A DNA stretch of 9,677 nt, taken from Bacillota bacterium. Lineage in GTDB: Bacteria; Bacillota; Sulfobacillia; Sulfobacillales; Sulfobacillaceae. Position numbers and translations under genes: made by a program. The stretch is from positions 1 through 9,677 of the forward strand of contig JAKADI010000025.1 in assembly GCA_021820675.1 (NCBI GenBank), written 5' to 3'. Shown one piece after another: positions 5,980 to 9,677 of the stretch (the first letter of the stretch is position 1; the number at the start of each line of letters is the position of its first letter). The notes beneath the pieces are model-generated. The model did not search any database and was not told the origin of the DNA. It worked only from the letters and a program-made list of their open reading frames with translations.

Positions 5980-6960
5980 ATGCTAGCAGCTGTTCTTAAA
6001 GAACCTCGGCGTTTAGAAATTGAACACCGAGAAGACCCTAAAGATATTCCAGCGGGTTTTGTTCGTGTGGCGGTGAAATCCGTCGGCATATGTGGATCAG
6101 ATGTTCACTATTATCAAGAAGGACGCATTGGGAATTTCGTCGTCACTCAACCTATGGTATTAGGACACGAGTCTGCCGGAGTGATTGATGGTGTCGGCCA
6201 GGGAGTACCCCTGAAAGTGGGGCAAATAGTCGCGCTCGAGCCTGGTATTCCCTGTGGACAATGTCTTTATTGCCGTACGGGTGACTATAATTTGTGCCCT
6301 GACGTTAAGTTTTTTGCGACACCCCCGATAAATGGAGCTCTTCAACAATATGTGGTGCATCCGGCGTCATTTACATTCCCAGCTGACGGCTTAATTCCAT
6401 CCGAAGCCTGTTTGGCCGAACCCTTGTCAGTGGGCGTATATGCTGTGAGACGGACAAATCTCTCTTTGGGAAATGAAATCTTAATTGTCGGTGCAGGTCC
6501 TATCGGATTAGCTACGGCATTAGCTGCTGAATCTCAAGGGGCGCACGTGATGCTGACTGATATCAATCCAGAGCGTTTGGCGATGGCTCGTCAAATCGGT
6601 TTCGAAGCCAACCCATCCCAATACTACCAACAACAGTTTGACGCTGTATTTGAATGCACTGGTTCGCAAGCAGGCCTCAGTGACGCTCAACGATTGGTCC
6701 GTTCGGGAGGAGTGATAGCCTTAATAGGGATGGGACAATCTGCAGCACATTTGGACACCCTTGACATGATTGCTCGAGGCATACGAACGATTGGAATTTT
6801 TCGGTATGCCAATACATATCCCAGCGCTATCGCCTTAATTCGACGTCATCGTCAACGTTTAAGGGTTTTTCAGACCAACCATATCTCGTTGTCCGATCTC
6901 CCGCAATTCTTAGCCCAAGGGCAGTTTATCCACCATATTAAAACAATTGTTAATGTATAA
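5980..6960 (+). CDS. Zinc-dependent sorbitol/xylitol-type dehydrogenase
   Basis: A medium-chain, zinc-containing NAD(H) dehydrogenase that should oxidise a polyol to a ketose in the cytoplasm. Catalytic zinc ligands are seen as Cys38 (GICGSD), His63-Glu64 (LGHESAGV) and Glu147 (LAEPLS). The structural zinc cysteines are C92, C95, C98 and C106 (CGQCLYC...LC). The nucleotide fold has GAGPIG (171-176), and Asp194 after the second strand favours NAD over NADP. HYYQEGRIG and FRYANTYP are typical of the sorbitol/xylitol branch. I chose ATG at 5980 because GGGGAG lies 9 nt upstream and the protein then begins with the family's first strand. An in-frame TTG at 5899 would add 27 residues unlike the family. 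At 326 aa it is slightly short for the family but complete at both ends. Its product could be phosphorylated by the kinase encoded upstream. Confidence 0.9.
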   Translation: MLAAVLKEPRRLEIEHREDPKDIPAGFVRVAVKSVGICGSDVHYYQEGRIGNFVVTQPMVLGHESAGVIDGVGQGVPLKVGQIVALEPGIPCGQCLYCRTGDYNLCPDVKFFATPPINGALQQYVVHPASFTFPADGLIPSEACLAEPLSVGVYAVRRTNLSLGNEILIVGAGPIGLATALAAESQGAHVMLTDINPERLAMARQIGFEANPSQYYQQQFDAVFECTGSQAGLSDAQRLVRSGGVIALIGMGQSAAHLDTLDMIARGIRTIGIFRYANTYPSAIALIRRHRQRLRVFQTNHISLSDLPQFLAQGQFIHHIKTIVNV

Positions 6961-6971
6961 ATTGATTCATG

Positions 6972-6987
6972 ATTTCTAACCAGAAAT
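6972..6987 (+). terminator. Weak hairpin after the dehydrogenase
   Basis: ATTTCT-AACC-AGAAAT forms a 6-bp, A/T-rich stem starting 11 nt after the dehydrogenase stop. It has no T tract. It may be a poor terminator or just the edge of the inserted transposon remnant that follows. Confidence 0.25.
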
Positions 6988-7481
6988 GCTCCCGCCACCT
7001 TGTTCGGAACCCTGCCCAATAGCCAAGATGGCGCGTCGGCAAAAAGGTCCGATCCGGCGTGTGGATCCTGCTAGCTACCATGGCGAATCACCGAGCGGTG
7101 TCGCGGGATTTGTTGTCCGTACGGTATGGTCATCGCATTGCGACTACGCCTATCGGTGCCGGATCGTCATCGGCAATGACGCGGGGTCTCCGGAACCCTG
7201 GTGCGTGGTGGTGTCCGCCGGGTTACGCAGCACCATCGGGCCGGCCGTCCTCCCTCATGACCGCGGCTTAGGGCCAGCGGCGATGAGGGAGGAGTGCTTC
7301 CGGGATCAAAAATTCCTGATATGAAGGCTTTCAGCTAAATGGGGTGCCGTGAGGCACTCCGTAGCGGCAGGATTGCCTGTTGTTGGTGTTTTGCCTGGGC
7401 CTATTATTGGCTGAACGGATGGGCCATGGAACGAACGGGAAAAGATCGGGAATAGCGAGCGAATACGGGGAAAACCACTGA
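6986..7481 (+). pseudogene. Decayed IS transposase, C-terminal part (IS4-like)
   Basis: Two plus-strand frames join into one degraded DDE transposase tail. The first runs to TGA at 7322-7324 and contains AYRCRIVIGNDAGSPEPWCV, then AAMREECFRDQKF. The latter corresponds to the x-I-E-x-x-F-R-D-x-K motif with the last catalytic Glu that is common in IS4-type elements. The second starts near 7326 in another frame with GFQLNGVP, has stops at 7350 (TGA) and 7362 (TAG), and continues RQDCLLLVFCLGLLLAERMG to TGA at 7479. GFxLe... followed by a hydrophobic LLLV helix is the usual C-terminal end of these enzymes. One frameshift and two stops make it inactive. No left inverted repeat is identified; sequence at 7490-7512 could be the right end. 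The stretch looks clearly richer in G+C than its neighbours, consistent with foreign origin. Confidence 0.6.
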
Positions 7482-8060
7482 ACCCATGCAAAACCTGGGG
7501 ATCAGTTAGGCCCGTCCAGTAGCCGCCTTGCCGCGAAAGTGAAATTTGTGTCCGATGACCGGCTAGTCTTTCACCGATAAAGAACGTCCACCGAGAGAAC
7601 GTGGCCGCGTCGGTTAAGGCATGCCATAATAATCGCTCGATGGGGCTATCTCGTAGTCCAACGAAACGGGTTCACTCATTTGTTCCATTCCCAGCCCACC
7701 TTGTGATCCTCCATGAGCCCGGGTTCTCGGAAATACAGATATCCCATGCGTAGTCGGAAACCTTGAACCATCGCGAATAAGCTCAGGGACTTTCGCCTCC
7801 GAATTAAGATGATTAACGACGTAAAGATGTGACCGTCGGCCAGGCGGTGCCCATGGTGCTTACCGTTAATTCATTAAGGAAATGCCATTCCGGAGTCAGA
7901 CTCGTGTAGATTTAGAACCAACCTAAACTCCACGCGGCGTTCCGTCACAGACTACGATGGGGTATCTGCATGACCACCATGCAACAAACTATTCCCCAGA
8001 TAGGTTCGATCATGAGGGTGGAGAATACACAACATCAAAAACACTTGTACTCAGAGTATC
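7482..8060. other. Intergenic/decayed region without recognised genes
   Basis: This 579-bp stretch between the transposase remnant and the protease has no frame that I can support as a gene. The left part is G+C-rich and probably includes the right end of the insertion element. Only small dyads are seen, such as GGCATGCC (7618-7625) and TTAATTCATTAA (7866-7877). No convincing terminator for the leftward protease transcript is found, although a run of five T (minus strand) occurs about 25 nt past its stop. Confidence 0.5.
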
Positions 8061-9677
8061 TTACCTCTGCCATGTCAAAATGGTTTCGGCCAATTTTTGG
8101 CCGTTTGGTACACCTAATCCAGTAACGGCATTCCATCCGGGAGCCGCATGATAGTACCAATTGTTGCCGTGAGTAATAGATCTTAGGCCGCCTTTGGCGG
8201 CATTAGCGTATAGAGCATAATTAATTAACCCTTGACGAGTTCCCGTGTACTGGTCAATCAACGCAATGAGACCTGCCCATTGTGGCGCGGCGAACGATGT
8301 TCCACCCCACCCATTTGTCCAGCCTGCCGTCGGTGACGTATAGACTGAGTTTGTGTCATAAATGGCATAGCCAGTAAACGGATCCGCATTGAAGGCCACA
8401 TCGGGAACGGAACGACTACGGCCATTTAAGAATTGCGTTTGCCACCACGAGAACAAATTTGATGTTGAACTATTGGCGGTGTATAAAACGGATGATCCTC
8501 CCCCTGAACCAATTGGGTAAATATCTCTTTTCCACCGCGATTCACTGGCGAGGCCGAAATTTCGGTAATAGGGTAATAAATAGCTCCATCCCCACCCTTG
8601 TTCCCCATGCATCGGTATGGTTGCATGCGGTATTACGACGACACCCCCGGTTTGCGTCGGTGACAAGTTGGTAGCACTTACTTGCGGTAATGTTGTACCC
8701 CCCACGGCCAGAATGTCCGGAGATGCTGCTGGAAGGTCGACGCTTAACTTCTTGTCTTGAGGATATCCGTCGCGTAGGCTCCATAGTCTCCTGACGCGGC
8801 TAGCATACTAATGCCCTCCGCAGCTCCCTGGATAAAAGCCTGATCCATCATATATGCGTAAGAAAATGGCGTAAAGAATTCACTCTCACCCCAACTGCAG
8901 GTCATCACTTGAGCTTTATCTTGAGTAGCGATGGTCTGAAACAAATCCAGGAATCCTGGATTAGTATTGGGCGCCTCGTAGACGATGATATTGGCTCCTG
9001 AGGCCATGGCTCCGGAACGCTCCACATCAAGACTTGTTTCTGACCCTCCAATACCCCGTCCGGAGGCATTGACATTTTGGCCATCTACCCCAACACGCGC
9101 CAGATTGCCTGTGCGTTGAATGCCATAATACTGCCAAAAGTAGGTCGCATCTGCGGGAACATAGGGGGCTAACGTCGCAACAGCCATAGTCACGCCTTTT
9201 CCTACAACTGGATGAAAGCCTCTATATAAAGGGCTCACATGATATATCTGAGCCATCTGCTGTGGCGTATAACCTTGAGGAATAGTTGAGCCGGCTTGGC
9301 GAGTGTTTTGGGCTTTGTTAACCATATGATTGGTAAAGGCATGGTACGTCGTCATTCCTGTAACCCCGGATACCAATTGGGCCAAATCATAACCGTGATA
9401 AAGCATCGGCAATGTCGGGTTTTTGTCATTAGCGATAAACGAGTGACCACGGTAGAGGTAATTGTTAATAGATACATGAAATGCCTGTTCAATATTTCCA
9501 ATTGTTCCTTGGACATTTATGCCGAGGGGATAAGACACCTTTTGCCCATTAATCGTTACCGGATGAATATCATACTGCGATAAATAATCTAACAATGCCT
9601 GGACCATGTTGGCCGAGGGAGCGTACGTTGCGGCAAAGTCAGACTCGCTCATAAAATGGTGAAAATACCTTGGACCC
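8061..9677 (-). pseudogene. S53 sedolisin/kumamolisin-like acid protease, frameshifted, 5' end beyond window
   Basis: An extracellular acid serine-carboxyl protease made as a proenzyme. The frame is open through the right edge (GPRYFHHFMSESDFAATYAPS, typical of the pro-domain), so ATG at 9652 is internal and the signal peptide lies outside. The pro-kumamolisin domain runs to about 9300. The mature domain holds the catalytic Glu and Asp in GSETSLDVE (Glu at 9038-9040, Asp at 9026-9028), the oxyanion Asp in ASGDYGAY (8786-8788), and the Ser nucleophile in GGTSFAAPQWAG (8295-8297). After GAYATD the frame runs to TAA at 8744, while the family-like continuation (DKKLSVDLPAASPDILAVGG) is in the -1 frame. 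One base is thus missing near 8760-8770. Read as it stands, the product lacks the nucleophile. The C-terminus (ITHGNNWYYHAAPGWNAVTG) ends at TAA 8061. This is a true pseudogene or a sequencing error; family assignment is certain. Confidence 0.88.

Noticed and set aside
7676..7771. 31-aa minus-strand frame (MVQGFRLRMGYLYFREPGLM...).
   Set aside because: There is no ribosome site near the ATG and no recognised motif; the length is expected by chance.
8087..8103. Hairpin CGGCCAA-TTT-TTGGCCG as a terminator.
   Set aside because: It lies inside the protease coding sequence near its end and has no T tract on the minus strand.
8744..8790. Programmed -1 ribosomal frameshifting in the protease.
   Set aside because: There is no slippery heptamer and no clear downstream hairpin; mutation or sequencing error is simpler. 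It is kept only as part of the frameshift finding.
9650..9652. ATG as the true start of the S53 protease.
   Set aside because: The frame continues upstream to the window edge with pro-domain-like sequence (GPRYFHHF), and a signal peptide is expected further out.
1..9677. CRISPR arrays, tRNA or rRNA genes, or a defence, toxin-antitoxin or secretion system.
   Set aside because: I found no regular spacer-repeat pattern, cloverleaf or rRNA-like sequence, and no gene of these systems on either strand.

Overview
The window looks like chromosomal DNA from a moderate-G+C, Gram-positive-type bacterium. Start codons are preceded by strong AGGAGG-type ribosome sites and the promoters are sigma-A-like. 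The S53 (sedolisin/kumamolisin) acid protease at the right end is a family often carried by acidophiles, so an acidophilic Firmicute such as Sulfobacillus or a relative is my best guess. That is an inference; no marker gene is present to prove it. The window is not gene-dense: about a third is intergenic or decayed sequence.

Left part (1-3100), all on the minus strand. Positions 1-1191 hold an intact but window-truncated MFS transporter of the drug/DHA3 type. Upstream of it is a regulatory region with a promoter, two GTTCNNGAAC dyads and three AT-rich iterated elements. Next comes the C-terminal half of a second, unrelated MFS permease whose N-terminal half is missing. Then comes a complete crotonase-fold protein with its own good promoter, which lacks both classical hydratase glutamates.

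Centre (3100-6960), on the plus strand: a small sugar or polyol catabolic locus. A LacI-family repressor is followed after 2 nt by a PfkB/ribokinase-like sugar kinase. After a terminator and a 364-nt spacer comes a zinc-dependent sorbitol/xylitol-type dehydrogenase. CpG-centred TAANCGNTTA elements lie at the lacI promoter (two) and between the kinase and the dehydrogenase (one). This suggests that the repressor controls itself and the locus. The natural reading is polyol -> ketose (dehydrogenase) -> ketose phosphate (kinase); the actual sugar cannot be told from sequence. The kinase-dehydrogenase spacer also contains a large nested hairpin and a short minus-strand reading frame with an ideal ribosome site.

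Right part (6961-9677). There is a G+C-richer stretch with the decayed 3' end of an IS transposase (frameshift plus two stops), then about 580 bp without a recognisable gene. Last is a minus-strand S53 protease whose frame is broken by one missing base between the oxyanion Asp and the nucleophile Ser. The protease continues beyond the right edge. Decay is a theme of this window: half a permease, a transposase remnant, a frameshifted protease and possibly one or two further gene fragments. I found no tRNA, rRNA, CRISPR array or recognisable defence system.
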